The translations under genes and the position numbers were made by a program. The notes beneath the pieces are model-generated. The model made no database searches. It was not told where the DNA came from and saw only the letters and a list, made by a program, of their open reading frames with translations. A stretch of 64,000 nt of DNA from Chimaeribacter coloradensis (GTDB taxonomy: Bacteria; Pseudomonadota; Gammaproteobacteria; Enterobacterales; Enterobacteriaceae): the NCBI RefSeq assembly GCF_002858715.1, contig NZ_PJZH01000001.1:310001-374000 (forward strand), in the 5' to 3' direction. Below, in pieces: positions 51,580 to 59,240 of the stretch (positions are counted from its first letter, which is position 1; each line of letters begins with the position of its first letter).

Positions 51580-51581
51580 AT
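51556..51581. repeat. Left attachment repeat (attL), 26 bp
   Basis: A 26-bp sequence beginning AGGAATCGTATTCGG and ending in T7AT, repeated exactly at 58142-58167. It covers the loop, right arm and U-tract of the sdsR terminator, so integration leaves sdsR complete. This sRNA locus is a known insertion hot spot in Salmonella. Confidence 0.9.
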
Positions 51582-51656
51582 GATGTTGTTTTATAACGAT
51601 TTTATTGTGGTGGTAACGAAAATTCCCGAAATTTTCCCGAAAATCTCATATCCGCA

Positions 51657-51971
51657 TCATACCATTACAAACTCTTGCCCTCGGGAATCCAGATACTTTT
51701 TGGTCATGGACAAATTCTTGTGTCCGAGCAATCGTTGGGAAAACTCTTCGCCATTTTCTACTTCATATAGCCGACTTGCGAGGCTGCGTATTTCGTGAAA
51801 AGTGGGCGGGTTTGGCCCGAATTGAATTCCGCTCATTTCCCGTGCTTCTGAAAATGCCTGGGTAAGCCCATCGGGTGTGACCAGACCGGGTTTTCTTCCG
51901 CCGCGTCTCACCGCAGAGTAAATAAGATGGTCGGAAGGGTTATCCCGCCTGCATACCGTGCAATAGAACAA
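51657..51971 (-). pseudogene. Tyrosine-recombinase integrase, C-terminal fragment
   Basis: About 100 residues of the catalytic domain: PPTFHEIRSLASRLYE with the HxxR box, QRLLGHKNLSMTKKYLDSRG with the third His and the nucleophilic Tyr. The N-terminal two-thirds, including the first catalytic Arg and the core-binding domain, are missing, cut off at a deletion junction near 51,950. The stop lies 75 bp from attL, normal for phage integrases. It cannot be active on its own. Confidence 0.85.
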
Positions 51972-53327
51972 GGCTTAAAATCTATCCCTGCAAGCCAACT
52001 TGCAGCACAAGAAGCCTCAGCTATAGGCTCTTTAGCGCAAAAGGCTGATGACCTAATTGCAGAAGCCGGAGGAACACAAAACAAAGTTGCACTCTCCGAT
52101 AGATTTAAAACTGAGTCTACGCGAGCTATAGATGATCTTTCCCGAAGATCTGACTCAATCTATTCAGAGATTAGTGGCGCAATTTCCCCAAGAACCTCAG
52201 CTAATGCAGATGAAACGCTGGCGCTTTTGAATCAAAAAGCAGCTGATTTAGGTGGGTTTGAAAACCTTTCTTCAGCTGAAAAATTTGTGATGCGTAAGCT
52301 TGCAACCAAAACGTCGAAAGCAAATGACGGCTCAATCACACGCGTTCCTCCAACATATGCTCTTCTGGATAACACACGCAAACAGATAGATGCCGCCATT
52401 AGTCGAGGTGAGGGGCCATTCAAAGACCAAACTACTGCAGAGCTTAAGCAACTTTATTCAGCCATCACAACGGATCAAGAGAAGGTTGCTGGAGCGTATG
52501 GGATCGGCGACAAGTGGGCGATGGCAAAAAACCTGGTTTCACAAAGGAAAGAACGGGAAGACCACCTGGTAACAGCACTCGGTAAGGACTTAAGTGGTAC
52601 ATATACCAGCAAGCTAACTCCTGCAATTCAGGGGTTGCGGAAGGGAAATGTGCAAGGCTTTGATCGTCTAATGAATGCAACTCCTCCAGGGTTAAGACAA
52701 GAAGTCGTGGCGTCAGCACGTAATGATGTATTCACACTTGGCTCCAGAAAAGAATCACAGCTTCACATTCCTGGATTTGTAGACTGGTACTCCGGCGCAC
52801 AAAAAAGTGGAACCTTAAACCGAGTTACTGACAATCTGCCTTCAGATGTTAGCAAGCGCCTTCATGATCTTTATATCGTCGCTAATGGCATTAGAACAGC
52901 TAAAACTAATGAGATAACCACAGGGCGGATCCAGTCGCTGTTAGATCAGTTCGATAAAGACGGTGGGATGATTTCGAAAATATATGATGTAGGAAGAAAA
53001 GCTACGGCGGCTGAAGGAGTAACATCTTCTATTGGTCTGCCGGGTGCAGGTGCTGCATCTGTAATTGCTTCCACTATCAGTCGTGCAAAGACAGCCCGAA
53101 CGGTGGCCGCAGATAAGCTAATCGCCTCACGTGAATTCAGAAACGCGGCGAGACTGATGGCGGGCGCTGACTCTATAAGGTTAGCTAATGCAAAGCAGGC
53201 CGCCGAGAGAGCCTTGGTAAGGAGCCAGCAATATCAGAGATGGGCTGCCACTCTAACAACTAGAGAACAGCAGGCCATTGCAAAGGTTGGTTTGATTAAC
53301 TGGCTAAACGGGACTGACAGCAACTGA
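51927..53327 (+). pseudogene. Phage DNA-ejection protein (P22 gp16 type), N-terminally truncated
   Basis: About 460 residues, helical, Ala- and Ser-rich, with no Cys, ending in YQRWAATLTTREQQAIAKVG. Shape, place just before the tailspike and the C-terminal pattern of alternating helices (AAGVASVIASTISRAKTA-like VIASTISRAKTARTVAAD) fit the P22 gp16/Sf6 gp13 ejection proteins that form a channel through the envelope. The apparent ATG lies inside the integrase on the other strand, so the true start was lost with the deletion. The family call is by eye. Confidence 0.6.
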
Positions 53328-53347
53328 TGTGCTCTGGCCAGTCGCAG

Positions 53348-53788
53348 CTATTTTTTTCTATCGTAAATCTTTCCATCACAGGAGAAGGCGGTTACTTTAC
53401 CATCTTTGACTTCCGCCTCTGCAAAATAACATGCTTTTCCAGCAACATGATTAAGCCTGACGTATGTGTCTTGAACGCTTTGTGTAAACACGGAACTCAA
53501 GCCATTTACTTTCACAAGAAGATGCTGATCAGAGTCATTTATATCCCATACTTGTAAATTTATTATATCGCCTAAATCAGTCCTGAAAAACTCAGCGGGC
53601 TTCTTACCTTCTGCATAAGAAACAGCTTTATCGATAATTCTCTTTTCATTTATGTAATTAGAGTATTTCTCATATGCAAAATATGAGGACGCTAAAATTA
53701 CAGAAACGAAAGTAATCACAAGAAGAACCAGTATGGTTTTTTTGAGATCGCTATAAATTTTTGTACCGAGATGAGTTTTTTTTTCCAT
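53348..53788 (-). CDS. Single-span membrane protein, probable prophage moron
   Basis: 146 residues. A basic start, one membrane helix (ILVLLVITFVSVILASSYF near 19-37), then an extracytoplasmic domain with two Cys (GKACYFAEAEV and AFSCDGKIY), which could pair. GGAGG lies 6 bp before the ATG. It stands alone on the minus strand between two tail genes, the place where P22-like phages carry lysogenic-conversion genes such as superinfection exclusion. Family not recognised; an exclusion role is inference. Confidence 0.65.
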   Translation of the reverse strand: MEKKTHLGTKIYSDLKKTILVLLVITFVSVILASSYFAYEKYSNYINEKRIIDKAVSYAEGKKPAEFFRTDLGDIINLQVWDINDSDQHLLVKVNGLSSVFTQSVQDTYVRLNHVAGKACYFAEAEVKDGKVTAFSCDGKIYDRKK

Positions 53789-53878
53789 TTTTCCTCCATA
53801 ATAATTACAAGTAATTTACTGAAACAATAAAAAACAACCAGCCTTGGCACATGTCGGGGCTTCTTTTATGCCTAGTCT

Positions 53879-53899
53879 TCGCGATTAAGAAGATCGCGA
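53879..53899. promoter_or_regulatory. Inverted repeat before the tailspike gene
   Basis: TCGCGAT-N7-ATCGCGA, seven perfect pairs, in the AT-rich gap between the moron and the tailspike. It could be an operator or a weak terminator stem; no T-tract follows directly. Confidence 0.35.
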
Positions 53900-53973
53900 G
53901 GCCTCCTTACAATTATCTCACATCATAATTCTTCCAATTTTCAGATAAAAAGTGTCTTATTCATCCTTTTAAT

Positions 53974-54738
53974 ATGATGGAGTACAACATGCAAAGAAGG
54001 ACATTCTTCAATAACATAGCCCTCACAGCTGTGAGCGGCAGTGTGCTTCCTTCTGCCTCTGGGGTTGACCTCAGGAGAGAACCAGTGGCCGATATTACGC
54101 CAAATGTTGTTGTATCTATGCCGTCACAACTGTTCACTGCGGCGCGAGTATTTAAGGCGCTTGCCGGAGGTCGCATTTACCTTGGCAAGATTGATACCGA
54201 CCCAACTATTGCCGCAAACCGAATCCAGGCTTATGTGGAGAACGAGGATGGTAGTTACATCCCCATTCCTCAGCCTATTTTCATCAACCTCGGTGGTTTC
54301 CCGGTATACAACGGCCAGGTAGCGAAAATCGTCACGGTTGAAGGCCACTCAATGGCCGTATACGACCTCTTTGGGGTTCAACAGTTTTACTTCCCGAACG
54401 TGTTGCGCTACGACCCTGATCAGCTTCGGCAGCAGTTAAATAATGCCAGCGATGGGTACAGCGATGCTCTGATTTCGATCAAGCAGCCTTATTCTTTCGC
54501 AGGTTCAAGACCTCAGCACAGTAAGAATGCAAACTCTATTTCCGCCCTGGATATCGCTGATATTGACGGTGATGGTGCGACCAATGATTCAGCGCGGTTC
54601 GCTGCGCTTGAGGCTGTGCTTACTGGCAAAATTGTAAACCTCGCCGGCCGGTCTTATCTGGTTGATGCCCGCCAGCCGGCAACACGTATATCAATGGCAA
54701 TTTCATCTCTCCATCTCTGGACACAGGCAATAACGTAA
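53974..54738 (+). pseudogene. Tailspike fragment 1: P22/HK620-type head-binding domain
   Basis: From GTG at 54085 (AGGAGAG 5 bp before it) the product begins [17 protein letters not shown] and continues [45 protein letters not shown] and LRYDPDQL, the head-binding domain of P22 and HK620 tailspikes. A frameshift near 54,665-54,680 ends the frame; the next frame carries on as [10 protein letters not shown]. An in-frame upstream extension (53974-54084) encodes a twin-arginine-like segment ([16 protein letters not shown]). The whole spike runs to 56536. Confidence 0.85.
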
Positions 54739-54746
54739 CGCTGCAA

Positions 54747-55598
54747 ATGCCTACAGGTGGGGCGTTGCTCTCGAGCACCACTGATACAGGCGAATACGAA
54801 GCCAGGTATCAGAACCTCCTGACAGGGGATTATCAGCCCTCCGGCCGCAGCACGCGTGACCTGTACGCGCTGATTGCATCGCAGAACAGCCGCTCTGGCG
54901 GCCCATCCCGCGCAGTTAACGTAGGGGCAATCTACAGTTATGCGATGGGGAACGTCTCCGGCAACTACTCTGCCCGTCAATGCCGCGCCACGGTGCCACA
55001 ATCAGTGAATATCGAGTCAGAAGACCGCAGGGTTGATGGCGGTTTCCGGGGCTCAAATATCAGCTCTATCACGTCTCTCGTGACCGGCGGAACCGGAGTG
55101 AACATCGGCTCGCGCCGGGGCTGGGCGACGGGTTTACATGCCGTAAATATTGCCTCTGTGGATGCCTATGCAGGCGGTAGGCGAGGGGCAATTCTCAAGG
55201 TTAACGTAAACAACAACGGCACTATTGCGTCAGTTGCTGTGGTGTCAGCGGGAACCAGCTACAGCGCCAATGGCTCGGTAGCGTTTTATGACCGCCTGGC
55301 CGCGCCTACCACCGCCTCAGCCGCGACCTATACAGTCGATTCTAAGGGGGGGATCACCAGCGTCACCCTGACAAATACCGGTGCCGACTACAGCACCAAA
55401 ACAGACCCTTTGTATGAGGTGGTTCAGGCAACCATCCTTGACACTGGTAACTACTCCGCAAACCTTGCCACAGCGAATAGTTGTGTCACCTATGGTGAGG
55501 TCAGCTTCAACGTAGGAGCAAATAATTGCGCAGCCAAAGCGAACCGCTGGGCAACATGGCAAGTAACGCAAGCTGGACGGAAGGCCAATATGCAGTAA
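54747..55598 (+). pseudogene. Tailspike fragment 2: beta-rich stem with repeats
   Basis: Continuation of the spike in a second frame. Before the listed start the frame reads [18 protein letters not shown]. It is rich in Gly, Ser, Asn and Thr, with recurrent VNIG/VNIA motifs (GTGVNIGSRRGWATG, LHAVNIASVDAYAGG) and TASAATYTVDSKGGITSVTL. A second frameshift near 55,545-55,552 leaves this frame and a third continues with GNMASNASW. It should bind or cleave a surface polysaccharide, but no catalytic residues are assignable. Confidence 0.75.
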
Positions 55599-56011
55599 AC
55601 ATCGGCACCACTGCGGGTATTGCCTCCGGGCAATCGTCGGCCAATATTGGCGTTACGACCGGAACAGCCAGCGGCGCTAACTCCACCAACATCGGCACGA
55701 CAAACGCAGTCTCCAGTGGTGCTCAGTCGATGGTTGTTGGCGGTGGTGGCAACACGGCATCAGGTGACCTGTCCGCCGTTATCGCGGGCAACAACAGCCA
55801 GGCTACCGCTTCCGGTGCGATCACCTTCGGGCGTCGCACGTTGAACAACACCCTTAGAAGCCTGGCATTCGGTGATGGTGCTTCCGGTGCCGCCAGTTCT
55901 GCCAACACCAAATTCCAGGTACTTTCCAATGGCAACGTCAATATCGCCGGTACTCTGGCTCAGAACGTGACGTTTACTGACATCGTGAAGATGTTCGAGA
56001 ACATCACGTAA
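55526..56011 (+). pseudogene. Tailspike fragment 3: 15-residue repeat stalk
   Basis: Third frame of the broken spike. Four consecutive 15-residue repeats (such as QSSANIGVTTGTASG, ANSTNIGTTNAVSSG) and a looser fifth make a YadA-head-like stalk. It then reads AFGDGASGAASSANTKFQVL and FTDIVKMFENIT before TAA at 56009-56011. The next frame codon stays open, and fragment 4 continues in the same frame, so this TAA is an in-frame stop within the ancestral gene. Confidence 0.75.
55586..55816 (+). repeat. 45-bp tandem repeat encoding ANIG-type units
   Basis: Each 45-bp unit encodes a 15-residue block xxxxNIGxxxxxxSG. Four units (55586-55765) are in register, and a longer fifth (to 55816) is degenerate. 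The DNA is diverged, so slippage-based variation is unlikely. Confidence 0.75.
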
Positions 56012-56023
56012 GACACAATCCTG

Positions 56024-56536
56024 GTGAGTTCTTTGGTTGCATGGGAAGGGAGCAAGGTTCGTCTGGCGAAAGTGGGGGGTAAGGAGTTCAGCGCTCATTC
56101 GAGAACCTTTACCATGTTACTTGGGGACACGGCGTTCACTTGGGCAGACCGGTATCAGCGAGATGAATTTGGTGAGCTGGTTTATGGTGAGGTTTGGGAT
56201 GAAGAAGCAGGGGGGTGGGAGCAGTCTCTGAATGATGGAGAAGGCGGGTATAAAGGGGCATATATTAATGCGCCGCTCGAAAACTCAGCGTTTGATATTA
56301 ATCAGGAGCAGGTTAAACGGTCAGACCGCCGTGATGAATGGACGCCGGTAGCACTATTGGAAGAGGTTCATGTGCGTGTTGATGCCTCAGTAGTGGTCGA
56401 TGGCTATGTCTCACCATCAGAAACGGCGGGGCTAGGCACTTATTCCGAAGAACCGACCAGAATCCACTGTATGGAAATCCGTTCACCTTACGACAGTAAG
56501 AAAGGTTACGCGGTTGCTCTTTGCCTGAGGGATTGA
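56024..56536 (+). pseudogene. Tailspike fragment 4: peptidase G2-like C-terminal domain
   Basis: About 170 residues: VAWEGSKVRLAKVGGKEFS, TMLLGDTAFTWADRYQRDEF, RRDEWTPVALLEEVHVRVDA and ending YAVALCLRD. This resembles the intramolecular chaperone/peptidase G2 domain at the end of phage tailspikes (GDTAF..W..RY..D.FG, W.PV.LL, .VRVD). It is in the same frame as fragment 3, separated by one stop codon and 12 bp. It could be expressed alone from a start near 56024, but no ribosome site is good. Confidence 0.65.
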
Positions 56537-56769
56537 CCTCTACTATCACTACGTGCCGGGAGGTTTCTACTGTAGAGGAGAAGAGCGCACGTTCCAGCTA
56601 TACAATCTGAACGGCGGGTTGTGAAGCGGTAGGTAGATGTAAAAAGCTCACGTAAGGCGGGAAAAAGATTTACGTGTGTATTCTTATTGTGATCCCAATG
56701 CTTGCAACTTCAGGTAATGATGTTATCGGCAGGGGAGGGCAATTGTTGGCGGTTGAGAAGAGGAGCTTT

Positions 56770-57165
56770 TTAGCAATTCTTCCTGTAAAACTTTAACACT
56801 TTGCCTGATGTAAAGTCAGATGTCTCAAACCCGGCAAGAACCCTTTGAAAGACTCTATCATCCATATCGGCATGCTGAATTAATTCCCCGCTTTGTTTGC
56901 GGGCAACAACATTAGGGATTTTCCAAATAATAGCATCTGCGTAATAGACATAACTATCATGTTTTACGAAAGGGTGATCGCCTGCATGTAAAATGCAGGC
57001 GGGATCATGGGGCGCGTTGGGATACACTGTTGTGATGTTCACAACTAATACACATTCACAACCATTCACTGCGTCATAAGCGGGATCATTGCAGATGATG
57101 TGAAGATGGTTGGTCCCACCCACAGGGGCCAAAATAGTACCTTTCCTGTATGGTGAGTATGCCAT
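56770..57165 (-). CDS. Putative toxin of the Panacea (PanAT) module
   Basis: 131 residues. PVGGTNHLHIICNDPAYD, ECVLVVNITTVYPN, CILHAGDHPFVKHDSYVYYA. The beta-rich N-terminus with polar residues after HLHII could be a small RNase fold (PemK/MazF-like by eye), but no family could be fixed. It overlaps the upstream Panacea gene by 1 bp (TAATG), the usual antitoxin-first layout. Toxin identity is inferred from that context, since Panacea antitoxins partner with many unrelated toxins. Confidence 0.6.
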   Translation of the reverse strand: MAYSPYRKGTILAPVGGTNHLHIICNDPAYDAVNGCECVLVVNITTVYPNAPHDPACILHAGDHPFVKHDSYVYYADAIIWKIPNVVARKQSGELIQHADMDDRVFQRVLAGFETSDFTSGKVLKFYRKNC

Positions 57166-57731
57166 TAGGCAAGCTCGCTGCTGAATTTTTTGAGTTCATC
57201 ACGCTCTCTCATTCTTTGAACGAGAAAATCCGCCTCTTCCTTTGTCTTTCCGCCAGCTCTGAAAATATCCTGAGGGCTGATTGGCGTTGAAGAACCATGT
57301 GGATCCTGCCATTCTTGGCAGATTCTGTGAGTTAACTCACACAGCTCGAAACGCTTGAGGTTTCCGTATTCTGCAAAAACTTTATCCAGGATTCTTTTGT
57401 CTGCTCGACTAAGCTCGTCAAATACATCATCATCCAGTTCTTGGACAGCTTTTTTAACAGAAACTTCATAATTGGTCTCGCCAGAGATCCAATCATACCA
57501 AGGAGATTCTTCCTCTGGGCTTCCGGACTTTAACAAATCGTAAGTGCGTGATAAAACTGGGCCATTGTTCATTGACACAGCCCTGTCACCAGTCATTGAG
57601 TCGCCATAGCTTAACATGTACTCGCGATCAGCTAAGTACAGCAACTTCATGAGCTTGATATATGCCATGCGCCCGCCACGCTTAAGCAGCAGGTAACCAG
57701 CCATTTGCGCTGTTTTGTGTTCGCTATACAT
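57165..57731 (-). CDS. Panacea-domain antitoxin (PanA/DUF4065)
   Basis: 188 residues. MYSEHKTAQMAGYLLLKRGG, then MAYIKLMKLLYLADREYMLS, SYGDSMTGDRAVSMNNGPVL and the C-terminal GKTKEEADFLVQRMRER fit the Panacea/SocA-like DUF4065 family, a versatile antitoxin domain that inhibits its toxin by binding it. ATG at 57731 has AGGAGG 5 bp upstream; longer in-frame versions run through the promoter and were rejected. First gene of the pair, with a strong promoter carrying two operator palindromes. Confidence 0.8.
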   Translation of the reverse strand: MYSEHKTAQMAGYLLLKRGGRMAYIKLMKLLYLADREYMLSYGDSMTGDRAVSMNNGPVLSRTYDLLKSGSPEEESPWYDWISGETNYEVSVKKAVQELDDDVFDELSRADKRILDKVFAEYGNLKRFELCELTHRICQEWQDPHGSSTPISPQDIFRAGGKTKEEADFLVQRMRERDELKKFSSELA

Positions 57732-57745
57732 ATTCAACCTCCTTT

Positions 57746-57802
57746 GACTACCCAAAAAGTAGTCTGGCCGTAGATTATGAATACTACAATGAGTGTAGTC
57801 AA
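57746..57802 (-). promoter_or_regulatory. PanAT promoter with two identical operator palindromes
   Basis: On the minus strand TTGACT (57797-57802), 17 bp, CATAAT (57774-57779), a strong sigma-70 promoter. One palindrome, ACTAC-N7-GTAGT (57783-57799), fills the spacer and the end of the -35. The second, GACTAC-N7-GTAGTC (57746-57764), covers the predicted start site just upstream of the ribosome site. Same arms and same 7-bp gap, centres about 36 bp apart: autorepression is likely. Confidence 0.75.
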
Positions 57803-57852
57803 TCAGGCGATGCAAAGCATTTCCCCTGGAGTTTATGGGTGAACCCACCTTT

Positions 57853-57870
57853 CTTTACAATCTTGTAAAG
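57853..57870. promoter_or_regulatory. Perfect 18-bp palindrome near attR
   Basis: CTTTACAA-TC-TTGTAAAG, eight perfect pairs with a 2-bp centre, in the non-coding 3' end of the prophage. It has the shape of a repressor operator but no gene starts beside it in the present remnant. Confidence 0.45.
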
Positions 57871-57914
57871 CTCATGTTCTCTCATTTGGAATGGTGTGAG
57901 TGGGACGGATTTGG

Positions 57915-57956
57915 AACATGCAAAGGTTTGTACTCTACGCCAAACCTTTGCATGTT
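57915..57956. repeat. 16-bp perfect stem-loop near attR
   Basis: AACATGCAAAGGTTTG and its exact complement flank a 10-nt loop. There is no T-tract on either side, so it is not a standard terminator. It may be an RNA structure, a cruciform or a relic of a phage site. Confidence 0.7.
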
Positions 57957-58141
57957 TTGGTGTCACGATGAACGCTATGAGCAGAAATACGGTGCCAAAT
58001 TTTCCCGAACCGGGTTCCGAACTTGTTGGCAACCGTTTGATCTTCAACGGATGTAGTGATAAGTATTACAACCTAAAAAAGTGCCTGTTTTTTATGGTAA
58101 GCATTTGATATTAAACTAAAATAATTCAATGCATCGTAAAC

Positions 58142-58167
58142 AGGAATCGTATTCGGTCTTTTTTTAT
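58142..58167. repeat. Right attachment repeat (attR), 26 bp
   Basis: Exact copy of the repeat at 51556-51581. Beyond it the bases differ from attL (TTTC against GATG). The flanking C before it matches E. coli sdsR (CAGGAATCG), unlike attL (TAGGAATCG). Confidence 0.9.
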
Positions 58168-58192
58168 TTCTTAATAAACAAAGGCTTGCTCC

Positions 58193-59002
58193 TCACCAGT
58201 TCCTGAACGGGATCTGGCTGGCGCGCAGGGCGACCTGAAGGCCCATTTTCTGCATCAGGGTATGGGTGGCGGCGATGGCGAGATCGCTGTTGGGGGTATG
58301 GCCGACAATCACTTCACGTAAGCAGCCGTGTTGCCGGTTGTCGAACGGCAGCTTGTGGTACGGGGTCAGGGTGGAGTGGCCGGGGCGGAACGCCAGTTCG
58401 GCCGGGCTGAGGGAACGGCGGGAGATGGCGCGCCACTCTGCCTCTTCGCTGAAACTGCTGTCTTTAAGCACGGCGGCCACGCAGGAGAGGTGCTCCTGAA
58501 ACAGGCGCGACGCGGCAGAGGGCTTTTCGATATTGTCGTGATCCGGCTCCGGCAGGCCTTCAAACATCATCAGAATGGTGTCGATCACGTTATTGATAAA
58601 GGCCTCATGCTCCTGGGGCTGGTAACGGCATTTCATCAGCACATAATCATGCTGGTTAAAACCCGCTTTCAGCGCCTCATAATCAAAGCCTATGGAATAA
58701 CCGCCCAGCCCGGCAGCGTAACCGCGCCACTGGCTGAGCAGGTCGCCGTTCTCCGACAGGGAGCAGACGCAGACATTCACGTCATTCATCCGCGGCAGCG
58801 CTTCCCGGAAGCGGATCAGGCGGATCACCACTTCCCGGTTAATCTCCGTGCGCAGCCGCTCTTTCAGGATCTCATCGGCGATGGTCAGCGCCAGAAAAAA
58901 CTCTTTGTTGTCATTCAGGTACTGGATTTTAGTGGCCCAGAGGGTCGCGCTCTCCATAATGCCGAGAAAGCCCGCCTGGTTGGTATAGTGGTAAAGCAGC
59001 AT
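58193..59002 (-). CDS. DUF2971 domain protein
   Basis: 269 residues. The family pattern is clear: LYHYTNQAGFLGIMESATLW, ATKIQYLNDNKEFFLALTIA, CVCSLSENGDLLSQWRGYA, GYSIGFDYEALKAG, and EEAEWRAISR. DUF2971 proteins are of unknown function, often in variable regions and near defence genes. The ATG at 59002 has GGGAG 8 bp upstream. GC and codon use are like the host's, unlike the adjoining prophage. It ends 26 bp from attR. Confidence 0.82.
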   Translation of the reverse strand: MLLYHYTNQAGFLGIMESATLWATKIQYLNDNKEFFLALTIADEILKERLRTEINREVVIRLIRFREALPRMNDVNVCVCSLSENGDLLSQWRGYAAGLGGYSIGFDYEALKAGFNQHDYVLMKCRYQPQEHEAFINNVIDTILMMFEGLPEPDHDNIEKPSAASRLFQEHLSCVAAVLKDSSFSEEAEWRAISRRSLSPAELAFRPGHSTLTPYHKLPFDNRQHGCLREVIVGHTPNSDLAIAATHTLMQKMGLQVALRASQIPFRNW

Positions 59003-59083
59003 GTGCATCTCCCCGGTTTGCTGTTGTCAGCATAGCGTTTTTTACGCGGGGAAACGCAGGGAAAACCGGCAAAATGAGGGCAA

Positions 59084-59113
59084 TAAAAAGCCCGGCAAGG
59101 TTGTGCCGGGCTT
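59084..59113 (-). terminator. Terminator of the 22-residue membrane protein gene
   Basis: A 10-bp perfect stem (AAGCCCGGCA with TGCCGGGCTT, loop AGGTTG) with the U-tract on the minus strand. The small gene ends 45 bp upstream of it. Confidence 0.88.
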
Positions 59114-59157
59114 CGGGGGCGGATTGACCGGGGTTACACATCGGCCCGCCGCGCGCA

Positions 59158-59226
59158 TCAGTCACGCACTTTTAATGAAACGAGCACCAATGCGGCAGTG
59201 CACAGCAGGAAAATAGCGAGTGCCAT
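59158..59226 (-). CDS. 22-residue membrane protein
   Basis: The short frame starts MALAIFLLCTAALVLVSL and ends KVRD, one membrane helix with a positively charged end, so it should lie in the inner membrane with the C-terminus inside. AGGTGA lies 6 bp before the ATG and a clean terminator follows. It does not resemble a named small protein that I know. Two RcsB-box-like palindromes lie upstream. Confidence 0.65.
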   Translation of the reverse strand: MALAIFLLCTAALVLVSLKVRD

Positions 59227-59240
59227 CTTGTTCACCTATC

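Larger units (their letters stand above)
51582..58141. mobile_element. Degraded prophage inserted at the 3' end of sdsR
   Basis: 6.6 kb bounded by a perfect 26-bp direct repeat. GC content and codon use drop sharply compared with both flanks. From left to right it holds an N-terminally truncated integrase (reading toward attL), a truncated DNA-ejection protein, a membrane-protein moron, a broken P22/HK620-type tailspike and a Panacea toxin-antitoxin pair. Head, lysis, replication and repressor genes are missing, so it cannot be an active phage. The phage parent was P22-like (short-tailed, tailspike-bearing). Confidence 0.88.

Noticed and set aside
51480-51600. tRNA gene as the prophage target site
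   Set aside because: No cloverleaf could be drawn at either repeat; the sequence is the sdsR sRNA terminator.
54660-55560. Programmed frameshifting in the tailspike
   Set aside because: No slippery heptamer followed by a structure was seen at the two shift points, and an in-frame stop also occurs, so decay or sequence error is simpler.
57732-57848. Longer start for the Panacea antitoxin, adding 39 residues
   Set aside because: The extension runs through the promoter and operator palindromes; the ATG at 57731 has a strong AGGAGG site.
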